A stretch of DNA of 64,000 nt, taken from Accumulibacter sp. Its GTDB lineage: Bacteria > Pseudomonadota > Gammaproteobacteria > Burkholderiales > Rhodocyclaceae. The position numbers and the translations under genes are program-made. The stretch lies in contig JAFLDO010000015.1 of the NCBI GenBank assembly GCA_017302455.1, forward strand, positions 33,822 through 97,821, in the 5' to 3' direction. The notes beneath the pieces are model-generated. The model was not told the DNA's origin and ran no database searches. It saw only the letters and a list, made by a program, of their open reading frames with translations. Shown here one piece after another: positions 54,449-63,542 of the stretch (positions within the stretch are counted from its first letter, which is position 1; each line of letters opens with the position of its first letter).

Positions 54449-56602
54449 TTAAGCCAAGCGCTTCCACACCTCACCTGATTCAACGACCTCGACAAATCGC
54501 GCCGCAGAGAAACCGTCTGGGAACATCGTGTCAGTCCCTTTCTGTGGAACCTGATTAACATCCAGCAGCAGTTGACGCTCATCGCGCAGAATCACCTGCA
54601 ATGCTTCCAGCGACACTACGAGGAAGCCATCGACGCGCTGCTGATCCAATTCAATGGAAGTATCCACAATCCAAGCCTGTAAGTGGCTGCCCGGGTTTGG
54701 GTCTGAGCATCCGAGCTTTTCCCGCAGTAGCTCATCTCGAGTCAACGCAGCCACAACCGCCGAACTCTTTCGCCTCAACTGCCAAGCTGCCTTGCGCAGG
54801 GCATTGGTTCGGTGCAACCAAATCTCGTGCAAATTTGTACGAATGTACCCAGACTTGATTTCCAGCAGCATCGCCAACCCATCTCGATAGCAGATCAGAT
54901 CGACCTCACCCGGATCCTCTTGCTCTGTGCGCTCGGGCTGATACCCCACCTCCACAGCAAATCCACGCTGACGTAATTGATCTGCCAGTCGCAGTTCGAT
55001 ACGGCGAGTCTCACTCATTTGGCCAGAGCGACGTGCGCCGATGCGGCGAAGGTTATTTACCACAGCAGTCAAGTTGTTCTGCTGGGCCACCACCCAAGGA
55101 AACTGGAAGTTGTAGCGTCCTATTTTGTAGAAAGGGCGCTCACACAGGGTGGGAACCAACAATTGTGGCTGTTCCTTTAGGCTGCTAGCAAGTGCTTTGA
55201 GATCGCTTGTCCAGAAATCCAAGATCGCCTTGGCGGCCAAAATACTGCCTTGGGGATATTTCGAACAAACAGTCCACCCCGTGGTTCTTTTGATCTTTTT
55301 GTCTTCTTCGGCCCAAGTCATAGGAAACCGATTCTCTCCGTTGAGCAGTCCACTGAACGCCAGCTTGCTCAACGCCTTGGAGACGATACCTAACTCAGCG
55401 TAATACTTCTGGAACGGTTGGACGTAAGCGCTCTGGAAGAAAGCTGAATGTAATTCGCTTGCTAGCAAGGTCTGCAATATTCTGGCGCAACCACCCCCGG
55501 CCAGTTCAATCTCCTCATCCAACCCATATATCTCTTGCAACTGCAGTTCGCCGCGCACTGCCTTGATGTACGCCAACGCATTGCGTTCGTGGTTCTCCTG
55601 GCTGCCTATCTGGACTTCAGCCATCCCTCGCTCAATGAATTCATGAATGCCTCGATTCATCCAGTAGTGCCATAGCGCCTGGGATTTTTGTTCAGTGCGC
55701 TGCCAAGTAAGACTACCGTTTTCAGTCTCGTTATAGATGACTGATTTTCCAGGCTCCAGCCGATAGCGGCACTCGGGGTCAAAGCAAAACCAGTCGATTG
55801 AACTCTCGTAATCCATCCGTTCCTTCGTAGCCGCAAGCAGCACGCCAAAGGCTTCAAGGTTGTCCGCGCACTCCAGGGTTATTGCGGGAGAGGGAAAGAT
55901 GATCGGCGACAGGTGTCGTTTCAGCGACTGAGCAAGGCGCACGTCGTTGAGGTTGAAATCCTCTTCACTACAAGTCGTCAGCTTGTGTGAAATGACGCGG
56001 CTATAGACACGCCAACTATCGCCTGCAGAATCGTCAGGCGCCTCAGGAACCAACCGTTCGTACGCCAACACACTCAGATAGGATAGCGTTTCTAATAAAG
56101 AGAGATAGGCAAGCTGTTTCTGAGCTCTTTGGATCAGTTGATCAAACGGCTGGAGTTGAGCAAGAAGGCGATCACAAACACCGATGAAGATGCGCCATTC
56201 TTCCCCTTGGACACGATCTCGAAGAAGTGTCCAAAGCGCGGAGTCGGTGCGAGCAAAAAGTTTGGAATAGCGGATTGCCCATCTGAGGGTGTCCGGAACC
56301 GCGTGTGACAACTGTTCTAGCAATTCTACCGAGATAGCGCTTTCATGGCGCAGAATCCGGCTCATCGCCAAGGCGGATAACTCTGATGCATTGACCACAT
56401 CCGCTTCCCGCCAAAAAGGCGCAGCCGCCAAACCGGTCGCACGATCAAGCCATGAGAGGTTCTTGCCAACTGGGCGCTGGTCCAAGAAATGGTGTAGCGC
56501 TTCATCCAACGCCTGACTCTTGTTGGCCAGTTGCTGGTGGCGTGTGAAAACAGCCAGATAATGCCGTAGACAACGATTTGCATTTCTGCTGAGCTCGGAC
56601 AA
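54449..56602 (-). CDS. uncharacterised large protein with C-terminal PD-(D/E)XK nuclease-like motif
   Basis: The 717-residue protein starts at a TTG with AGGGAG 5 bp upstream. Its N-terminal ~500 residues are mostly helical with no motif I recognise. The C-terminal part has a nuclease-like core: a helix with Glu (RRIELRLADQLRQRGFAVEV), then Asp568 (GEVDLICYRDG) and Glu581-Ile-Lys583 (LLEIKSGYIRTN), an Asp-x12-Glu-x-Lys pattern of the PD-(D/E)XK fold. Base composition is visibly lower in GC (about half in sampled lines) than the surrounding genes. It sits between pglZ/vapBC and brxD on the same strand, so it may be a defence effector inserted into a BREX locus. Function is inferred, not known. 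Confidence 0.65.
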   Translation of the reverse strand: MSELSRNANRCLRHYLAVFTRHQQLANKSQALDEALHHFLDQRPVGKNLSWLDRATGLAAAPFWREADVVNASELSALAMSRILRHESAISVELLEQLSHAVPDTLRWAIRYSKLFARTDSALWTLLRDRVQGEEWRIFIGVCDRLLAQLQPFDQLIQRAQKQLAYLSLLETLSYLSVLAYERLVPEAPDDSAGDSWRVYSRVISHKLTTCSEEDFNLNDVRLAQSLKRHLSPIIFPSPAITLECADNLEAFGVLLAATKERMDYESSIDWFCFDPECRYRLEPGKSVIYNETENGSLTWQRTEQKSQALWHYWMNRGIHEFIERGMAEVQIGSQENHERNALAYIKAVRGELQLQEIYGLDEEIELAGGGCARILQTLLASELHSAFFQSAYVQPFQKYYAELGIVSKALSKLAFSGLLNGENRFPMTWAEEDKKIKRTTGWTVCSKYPQGSILAAKAILDFWTSDLKALASSLKEQPQLLVPTLCERPFYKIGRYNFQFPWVVAQQNNLTAVVNNLRRIGARRSGQMSETRRIELRLADQLRQRGFAVEVGYQPERTEQEDPGEVDLICYRDGLAMLLEIKSGYIRTNLHEIWLHRTNALRKAAWQLRRKSSAVVAALTRDELLREKLGCSDPNPGSHLQAWIVDTSIELDQQRVDGFLVVSLEALQVILRDERQLLLDVNQVPQKGTDTMFPDGFSAARFVEVVESGEVWKRLA

Positions 56603-56860
56603 CTGAACTCCCTAGAGAATTTGAAATTTCATCTGCACGTGAACTTCTTCGAGCATAACCAGCTGTTCATTCTAGCTCTTCGGCCGGGAAAACACCCCAC
56701 TACTATCGAGCATAGACCCCTGACGAAACTGGCCGTATCGTCAACTGCCGGTGACGCAAACAAACTGAAGGTCGGCTAACATCTTTAACAAGTCGGACAG
56801 CTTGTGCCGACGAATGACTCTTGCTGGCCGAGAACAGCCGTCAAAACTGACAAGAATGCG

Positions 56861-57265
56861 CTAAACCGGGCTTGCCTCGACAAACCAGGGTAGTCTGGAT
56901 GCCTTCACATCGAAAGTTGCCGTCGTAGTGCACCCCATCCTACGATTCCTGGCGCCGATCAGGCAATCCGAGAACCCAGCAGAATGGTCTTTCCAGACGA
57001 AAATCGCCTGCTCAACGGCAGCCTCATCTTCCAACTCGAAATCCATGGAGTCCAGCAAGCCGGAAACAACCCCCTGGATCTGGGGCTTGGAAAAGCCATA
57101 CCGACTGCGCAACACCCATTCCATTTCCTGGAGAACGAGTTGGCTCACGAAAACGCGGCGGCTTGCCAGCACTTCTCGTTCAACAATCTTGTGCACGATC
57201 TCGAACTGTTGGGCGTCGTCTCGAACGAGGAAGCGTACAAGAACGTTGGTGTCGATCCCGAGCAT
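56861..57265 (-). CDS. vapC: VapC-type PIN-domain toxin
   Basis: The 134-residue PIN protein has the acidic site of VapC ribonucleases: Asp5 (GIDTNVLVR), Glu47/49 (LQEMEW), Asp100 (SDCLIGARN) and Asp119 (TFD). It should cleave a tRNA or other RNA when free of antitoxin. Its ATG overlaps the antitoxin TGA (TGATG). Confidence 0.88.
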   Translation of the reverse strand: MLGIDTNVLVRFLVRDDAQQFEIVHKIVEREVLASRRVFVSQLVLQEMEWVLRSRYGFSKPQIQGVVSGLLDSMDFELEDEAAVEQAIFVWKDHSAGFSDCLIGARNRRMGCTTTATFDVKASRLPWFVEASPV

Positions 57266-57483
57266 CAGATCGATAACTGCTCGATGGAAACAGCCTCCCG
57301 ACCTTCCTCGTACAACATCCCGGCCAGGTCGTTAAAGCGCTTGCTCTTCACCCTCATCACCACGGTGCCGTCCGGCATGAGCGTAAAGGTCATGCGGTCT
57401 CCTGCTTTCATTCGAAGGCTGTCCCGGATCTCCTTGGGAATGGTCGTTTGCCCCTTGCTGGTCAAAGTGGCTTCAGTAGCCAT
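57265..57483 (-). CDS. vapB: AbrB/VapB-family antitoxin
   Basis: The 72-residue protein is an AbrB/SpoVT swapped-hairpin domain (LTSKGQTTIPKEIRDSL, then GDRMTFTLMPDGTVVMRV) with a C-terminal tail that neutralises VapC. The start at 57483 has a GAGGAG site. It likely represses its own promoter through the palindrome at 57502-57530. Confidence 0.88.
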   Translation of the reverse strand: MATEATLTSKGQTTIPKEIRDSLRMKAGDRMTFTLMPDGTVVMRVKSKRFNDLAGMLYEEGREAVSIEQLSI

Positions 57484-57501
57484 GGCCGGCTCCTCGTTAA
57501 A

Positions 57502-57530
57502 TTCCTTACTCTTATAATTATCGTAAGGAA
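57502..57530 (-). promoter_or_regulatory. vapBC operator/promoter palindrome
   Basis: Perfect inverted arms TTCCTTAC (57502-57509) and GTAAGGAA (57523-57530) are separated by 13 bp. On the minus strand the spacer contains a GATAAT/TATAAG-like -10 box, so a bound VapB or VapBC complex would cover the promoter. Confidence 0.6.
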
Positions 57531-57603
57531 CAAACAAAAAAGCAACTTGCCGTTCCAGCGAGGTGAAGAGTTGTGGCGCTTCCGCTTCGTCGCGTTCCGC
57601 CCC

Positions 57604-59982
57604 TCATCGCACCGTCACCCGAAACTGTCGCGCCAGCAATTCCCGGTTCAACTCCACCGTAGCCGCGGTCTCGTCGAGCACCACACCGCCGCCTGATCGA
57701 CATTGAGCACGCGCTTCGCGGCGTTGACGAAGCCGCTGATGCGCATTGCGGGCATGCCGAGTCGCTGCGCGAGCGCTGCTTTCGACAGCTTTCCGCCACG
57801 TGCCGCCAGTGCCTCCAGCAGGGAGCGCAGGTCGGCATCGGCCGGTGCCACTCGCGCGGCCAGGGCCTTCTGTGCCGCGTAGGCGGGCGTCGCCTGCAGG
57901 GCGGCTATCCAGTCCACTGCGGGCTCGGGCGCGACGACCGGCAAGGCTCCGCAGAAGAGATCAGGCTGCGGCACGGCTACGGCTCCTGGCTTCGCTGCCT
58001 TCCGGGGGAGCGTCGGCCTTTCAGCGGCCGCTGCCGGCCACGTCGCCTCCTGCGGAGTCCACCAGTCGGGCTGCGGCGCCGCGGCCATCTGCCAGCCCTT
58101 CAACACCCTGTTGCGCGGCGTGAATACGCTCAGCGGCACGACGACCTCCGGCGCCGATACGCCACCGTGGTAGCCGTTTTTCTTGGCGCCGTGGCGCACG
58201 CCCTCGGACCACGCGCAAACCACCGCGTTGCCGGCAGCCGTTTTCACCCGGCCCCCCTCAAAAAGGAGTTCGCCGGCATCCGGCGCGCCCGCTGGCAAGC
58301 GCCAGCGATCGCCTTCCCCCTGGCCACGCTGCACCGTGCCGTCGTCGAGCACATGGCCATGGTCGGCGGTAATGATCAGCACACGCCGCGCGCGACGAGC
58401 CTCGCTCAACAAGGGTCCGAGCAGTCGCAGATCGTCGATCGTCCAGCCCACCTGGATCTGGTTCGGTCCGTCGAGATGATCGTCGACGGCGTTGTAGACC
58501 ACGGCCACCACTTGCTGCTGCGGCGAGGCAATGGCATCGCGAACGGTCGATGACAGACCCTCGGCGTCGGCGAGATCGCCCTTGTGAAATACCACCGGCG
58601 CCATGCCGGCGCGCGACACGGCGACGAGGGCCGGATGTGTCGCGAACGCGCTCTTCTCCTGCGCCGCCGCGCCGACCACCAGGCGGCCCGACAACAGGCT
58701 GCTGCGGCTCACTTCGGTGATCGTCGGCAGGGGCCGCGATACCGACCGCAAGCGTCGGCGTTGGCCAGGCAAGCTGCTCGTCCCAGCCCAGTGCCTCCAG
58801 GTCCTCGCCAAGCTCCCGGAACATGCTGTAACTCAGTCCGTCCGCGACCAGCAACAGCACCGGCGCCTGCCGCGCCAGCGGGGCCAGCAGGCGCTCGACG
58901 ATCGCCTCCACCGGCAGGCAGGCGGCTTCCGCCCGCGGCTCGCCGTTCCAGATCTGCAAGGCATTGGCGAAGCTTCGACTGAAGGCATCGGCCTGCTGGC
59001 GCGCCGCCGCACGCAGAGCGACGAATGCCGAAGAAGGGCCAGGCAGGTCGTCACCACCAATCAGCTTGCAGCGCGCCCAGTCGACGAAAGCGCCTTCGCC
59101 GGCGTACCGGTGCGCGAGGTCGGCGAACCCGGATAGCGGACGGCCGGCTCGGCCCTGGCTCGCCGGCCGGTCGGCCAGCAGCCATCGACACAGGCGAACC
59201 GCCATCTTCACCCGCAGCAGGCGCGTGCTCGCCGGATCGGCATGCGTATGGCACGCCACCGAGTCGGCCGCCCGTTCGATGACCTGAAGCCGTGCTGGGG
59301 ATGGCTCGACGATGAAGGCCGTGAAGGCGTCCACGAGTAGCCCAAGCCGCTGCTCCAGGCCGAGCGGCAGCACGTCGCTCAGATGAGCGTAGGCATCGAC
59401 ATGAAGTTCGCGCAGCAGCCACTCGGCACGTTCGATCACCCCGTGACGCAGGGCGGGCGTCAAGGCCTTCAGACAGCTTGCCGCGTCAGCAGCCCACAGG
59501 CGTCCCTCGGCGATGCCGATGCGCTTGTCGCCGATGAAACGTTCCAGACGAATCGCCGCGGCGACAAGGTCGTGCACGCCTTCACCCTGAGCCGACAACA
59601 GGACGCCACAGACCAAGCCGAGCGGGACGGCATCCTGCGTGCTGCCGGCCAGTACGTAGCGCATCAACAGCGTGCCCACGGCGCCGGCCGAGTCGCTCAG
59701 CCAGGCGACGATCGGTGGTTTGGCTGGAGCGGGCAGATCGTCGAAAAGCCCGACCGAATCGGCGCCCAGTGACCAGTTCAGAAGCATCGCCGCATCCGGC
59801 CTCGCCACGTCCAGACCCAAACAACGGCCGAGGACACAGCGCCACGCCGTGTCCATGTTCAGGAGACCGTTGGGCACCGGCGGATAGACACCCAGGCTCG
59901 CCCGCTCGACCAGCAGGTGGGCCATCCAGCGGCAGCGGTTGAGGCGCGCATCGATCTCGCGCGCCCTGAAGAGTTGCTGCAC
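57604..59982 (-). pseudogene. pglZ: PglZ-family phosphatase of a BREX system: 5'-truncated and doubly frameshifted
   Basis: Three segments rebuild a PglZ. The first (from about 59982) has the alkaline-phosphatase-like start VLLLVADGLSYSMF and is lost at a GGGG run (58730-58733). The second continues with LPTITEVSRSSLLSG, KGDL and the metal site ITADHGHVLD. A base is missing at about 57684-57695, after which the first frame resumes (VVLDETAATVELNRELLARQ) to a stop at 57604. The two shifts cancel in length. The frame is closed by a stop just before 59982 (TGA, 60001-60003), and the N-terminal part of PglZ is missing. PglZ is a core BREX protein; as read this copy cannot be functional. Confidence 0.78.
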
Positions 59983-60292
59983 CCAAATGGGACATCCGTA
60001 TCACCGCGCTCTGGGCCTCGCTTCTCGCTCGAAGCCGTTGATGAGCGCCGGAGAGGGGATTTCGGTGAAATTGCCGCACTCCAAGCCCGGATTCCGCGAT
60101 TCGAACCGCATAGATCCCGTGGAAGGCCCGTATTGGCAGGCTTTCCGGTAGAGTGGCGGCGTCAAGGGTGTGGATCCATGGCGCCAGGAAACCAGGTGTC
60201 GCTCCGATAACCGATTACGCGGCAGCAATCGCTCTTGCGGCGGCCGGCAGCGCAGTCCGGTCTTGCTGGTATTCGAAAGAGGAGTTGAGTCG
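59983..60292. other. junction region between truncated pglZ and the M1 peptidase
   Basis: The pglZ frame runs into a stop codon (60001-60003) and then into sequence unlike PglZ. The 310 bp show no ribosome-binding site or gene and mark where the BREX locus was cut. Their end holds the M1 peptidase promoter and leader. No att-site or IS boundary was found. Confidence 0.5.
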
Positions 60293-62320
60293 ATGCGTAC
60301 GGTGCTGAATTTCATGGTGTGCGGCGCACTGTCTGCCGCGCTGGTCTTTCCGATAGCCGCACGCGCTGAGTCCGCCGATGGCCGGGCCGATGCCCCGCCT
60401 TGGGTCATCACCAACGGCCAGCCGGATGCCGGGCTCTACATGCCGCGGGAAGTCCAGCAGGCCTATGCCAAGGGCACGCGCAGCCCCGACGGCCGGCCCG
60501 GCTCGAACTACTGGCAGAACCATGCCGAGCACCGCATCCGCATCAGCTTGAACCCGCCAGGCCGACGCGTGCAGGGCGAGCAGGAGATCGTCTACACCAA
60601 CCACAGCCCGAGTCCGCTGACCAGCCTGGTCTTTCGGCTTTACATGGATGCACACCACCCGGCAGCCATGCGCGAGAAGCCGGTCGACGCCAAGTTTCTG
60701 ACCCAGGGCATCACCGTCGAGCAGTTCAGCATCGACGGCAAGACCATCGACTGGAACAACCCGGCCGAGCCGCAGGCTGAATACAACACCCCGGGCAGCA
60801 CCCTCCACGCCGTAACGCTGGCCACGCCGATCCCGCCCAAAGGCAGCGTGCACATCCGCATGCGCTGGCACTACGACCTGGTGGCCGACAAGGGCTGGAA
60901 GGAAGGCGCGATCGACGAGACGTCCTACTTCCTGGCCTACTTCTTCCCGCGCGTCACCAACTACAGTGACCACGGCGGCTGGGACTACGCGCCCTTCACC
61001 CTGGGCCGCGAGTTCAACAACGACTTCGCCGACTTCAGAGTGGAGGTGGACGTGCCACGCGACTACGTGGTCTGGGCCACCGGTACGCTGCAGAACGCGG
61101 CCGAGGTGCTGCAGCCGGCGGTGCTGCGCCGGCTGGAGACCAGCTTCAAGAGCGATGAGGTCGTGAACCTGGCGCAGATGGCCGACGCCAAGGCCGGCAA
61201 GGTCACTGCCCGCGACAAGCGCCTGGTCTGGAAGTGGCAGGCCGAGCATGTGCCTGACTTCGCCATCGCACTCAGCAACCACTACCGCTGGGATGCGGCC
61301 AGCGTGGTGGTCGATCCCGTCAGCGGCCGCCGAACCAGCGTGCAGGCGGCCTACCCCGACAGCGCCACGGACTTCACGCCGATGGTCAATGTGGCGCAGA
61401 AGACGCTGCAGTTCGCGTCCACCGTCTACCCCGGCGTGCCCTACCCTTACCCGAAGACCACCATCGTGCTCGGCAGTGCCGACGAGGAGTACCCGATGAT
61501 GGTCAACGACGGCTCCAATGTCCACAACCACTTTGCCGCCACGCTGCCAGAGAACGCCTACACCGGCTTCGTGGCCTCGCACGAGCTGCTGCACAGCTGG
61601 TTCCCGTTCTACATGGGCATCAACGAGAAGCGCTATCCGTTCATGGACGAGGGCTGGACCACCGCCTTCGAGTACCTGCTCAACCGCGAGGTGCTGGGCG
61701 TGCCGACCGCCGACGGACTGTTCAAGGGCTTCCGCTCGTCGGCCCTGGCTCTGCCGCTGTCGAGCATGGATCTGCCGATCATCACCCCGCACGATGCCCT
61801 GTTCGCCCAGAGCGCCGTCTTCGGCTTCAACCAGTACGGCAAGGCCGCGCTTGGCTACCTGGCGCTGAAGGACCTGATGGGCGACGCCGCCTTCCGCACC
61901 GCGCTGCACACCTTCATGGCGCGCTGGAACGGCAAGCGCCCGCTGCCCTGGGACATGTTCAACAGCTTCAACAACGCTGGCGTCGGCAATTACACCTGGT
62001 TTTTCCGCAACTGGTTTTTCAGCCATAACTACATTGACCTTGCCTTGGACGGCGTGCGCAGCAAGGGCGGCGTGCAGACCGTGGCCGTGCGCAACCCGGG
62101 CGGCATGGCGGTGCCCTTCGACCTGGTGCTGGCCTACACCGACGGCAGCAGCGAGCGCGCGCACCGCACGCCCGCCGTCTGGCAGGCGGACGGTCGCCGC
62201 ACCGAGGTGCGATTGCCAGCCGGAAAAGCGCTGAAGTCGGTGAGCCTGGACACCGGCATCTTCGGGGACGCCAACCCCGCCGACAACGCGTGGGCGGCGG
62301 ACAAGGCCGGCGCACGCTGA
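60293..62320 (+). CDS. exported M1-family metallopeptidase
   Basis: From the ATG at 60293 (GGAG 8 bp upstream) the 675-residue protein has a signal peptide (ending ARAES) and an M1 aminopeptidase plan: N-terminal beta domain, then the gluzincin motif HELLH (430-434) and third ligand Glu453 in MDEGWTT, exactly 18 residues between. The substrate-side GAMEN motif is not in its standard form. It should cleave peptides in the periplasm. It begins the unrelated segment beyond the BREX island, divergent from it. Confidence 0.9.
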   Translation: MRTVLNFMVCGALSAALVFPIAARAESADGRADAPPWVITNGQPDAGLYMPREVQQAYAKGTRSPDGRPGSNYWQNHAEHRIRISLNPPGRRVQGEQEIVYTNHSPSPLTSLVFRLYMDAHHPAAMREKPVDAKFLTQGITVEQFSIDGKTIDWNNPAEPQAEYNTPGSTLHAVTLATPIPPKGSVHIRMRWHYDLVADKGWKEGAIDETSYFLAYFFPRVTNYSDHGGWDYAPFTLGREFNNDFADFRVEVDVPRDYVVWATGTLQNAAEVLQPAVLRRLETSFKSDEVVNLAQMADAKAGKVTARDKRLVWKWQAEHVPDFAIALSNHYRWDAASVVVDPVSGRRTSVQAAYPDSATDFTPMVNVAQKTLQFASTVYPGVPYPYPKTTIVLGSADEEYPMMVNDGSNVHNHFAATLPENAYTGFVASHELLHSWFPFYMGINEKRYPFMDEGWTTAFEYLLNREVLGVPTADGLFKGFRSSALALPLSSMDLPIITPHDALFAQSAVFGFNQYGKAALGYLALKDLMGDAAFRTALHTFMARWNGKRPLPWDMFNSFNNAGVGNYTWFFRNWFFSHNYIDLALDGVRSKGGVQTVAVRNPGGMAVPFDLVLAYTDGSSERAHRTPAVWQADGRRTEVRLPAGKALKSVSLDTGIFGDANPADNAWAADKAGAR

Positions 62321-62364
62321 GCATGGCCGGGCCCGGCACCAAAGCGACACGATGAGGCCAGGGC

Positions 62365-62589
62365 ATGACGACGCCGACGACGAAGATCCTGGACTTTCTG
62401 GTGCTGACCTTCGGGCTCAGCACCCCGCTCTGCTACCTCATCGCCACGGCCGAGTCGATCCACAGCTATTCGGCCTGGTTGATGTGGACGCCCGGCATCG
62501 CGGCGCTGCTGACCAAGCTGCTCTTCACCCGCAGCGTTGCCAGCCTGGGCTGGCGCCTGCGTTGCCGCACTAACCCCCACCTACCCTGA
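62365..62589 (+). CDS. short CPBP-protease-like N-terminal fragment
   Basis: The 74-residue frame resembles the start of a CPBP (CAAX-like) intramembrane protease: two membrane helices (ILDFLVLTFGLSTPLCYLIA and WLMWTPGIAALLTKLLFTRS) ending in a short unrelated tail. The catalytic core is missing, so it is either a fragment of a lost gene or a small membrane protein. It lies 13 bp before a full CPBP protease gene. Confidence 0.5.
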   Translation: MTTPTTKILDFLVLTFGLSTPLCYLIATAESIHSYSAWLMWTPGIAALLTKLLFTRSVASLGWRLRCRTNPHLP

Positions 62590-62602
62590 CCAGAGTGCCC
62601 TC

Positions 62603-63472
62603 ATGAATGCTGTCCTCGATTCCAACCCCAGCCTGTTGCAACGCGTTTTGCACTTCGCGCCCGTCCGCCTCTACCTGCTGTACTTGATCCTGCCTTACCT
62701 GTACCTCGCAGGCTATTTCTACCGGCAGGACTTCGCGAAGGGCACTTGGGAGGGACTGTGGGCGACCATCCTCTCGGGCATTGCGATGCTCAGCATGTAC
62801 GGCGTCGTGGTCCATTTTTCCGAACGCCGGCAGGTCACGGAGCTAGCCCTGAGGCCGGCGGCGCGGGAACTGGGACTTGGCCTGCTGCTGGGTTTCGGGC
62901 TTTACACCTTGTGCATGGTGGTGCTGATGCTCACGGGCAGCTATCGCATCCTCGGGGTGAACGACTGGCACGTGTTGATCAGCGGCCTGTCCATCGCCCT
63001 GGCCACCGGCGTGTTCGAGGAACTCCTGTTCCGCGCCGGCGTGTTCCGTCTTGCCGAGGAGTGGTTCGGCACCTGGTGGGCGCTGGTCATTTCGTCGGTG
63101 GTGTTCGGCTTCACGCACCTGGAAAACGACGCCGCCAGCCTCCAAGGCATCATCTCGATCTCGGTCTGGGCCGGCGCCCTGCTGGTGGGTTGCTACCTGC
63201 TCACCCGCCGCATGTGGCTGGGCATAGGCCTACACGCCGCCTGGAACTACACGCAGGGCTCGGTGTACTCGGGCATCGTCTCGGGCAATGCGCCGCCGAA
63301 CGGCTTCTTCAAAGCGACCCTGCAAGGCCCGGACTGGCTTACCGGCGGCAGCTTCGGCGTGGAAGGGTCGGCCGTGCCCTTCGTGCTGTGCGGCATCGTG
63401 GCCATCTGGATCATCGTCGCTGCGAAGCGCCGTGGCCACATCCTGCCGCCGCTTTGGAAACGCAAGGGCTGA
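62603..63472 (+). CDS. CPBP-family intramembrane metalloprotease
   Basis: The 289-residue membrane protein has the CPBP/ABI motifs: EELLFR (Glu139-Glu140, Arg144), His172 in FGFTHLEN and His211/Asn215 in GLHAAWN. Such proteases process or turn over membrane proteins, sometimes for peptide export or immunity. The start at 62603 begins just before the first helix (about residues 23-40). It follows the M1 peptidase and the fragment on the same strand. Confidence 0.85.
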   Translation: MNAVLDSNPSLLQRVLHFAPVRLYLLYLILPYLYLAGYFYRQDFAKGTWEGLWATILSGIAMLSMYGVVVHFSERRQVTELALRPAARELGLGLLLGFGLYTLCMVVLMLTGSYRILGVNDWHVLISGLSIALATGVFEELLFRAGVFRLAEEWFGTWWALVISSVVFGFTHLENDAASLQGIISISVWAGALLVGCYLLTRRMWLGIGLHAAWNYTQGSVYSGIVSGNAPPNGFFKATLQGPDWLTGGSFGVEGSAVPFVLCGIVAIWIIVAAKRRGHILPPLWKRKG

Positions 63473-63542
63473 GCAAAAGCGGCGCCGGAACCGCAGGGCC
63501 GGCACCGGCGAAGCTTCCACCGGCCCCGGGCTCGGGCCGGCC

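Noticed and set aside
60090..60125. Minus-strand GGTTCGAATC-like string reminiscent of a tRNA T-arm at the BREX junction
   Set aside because: The flanking bases cannot form a T-stem or acceptor stem, so it is not a tRNA gene or a clear att remnant.
60215..62350. 711-codon minus-strand frame opposite the M1 peptidase
   Set aside because: Shadow of the peptidase, whose zinc motif and signal peptide are on the plus strand.
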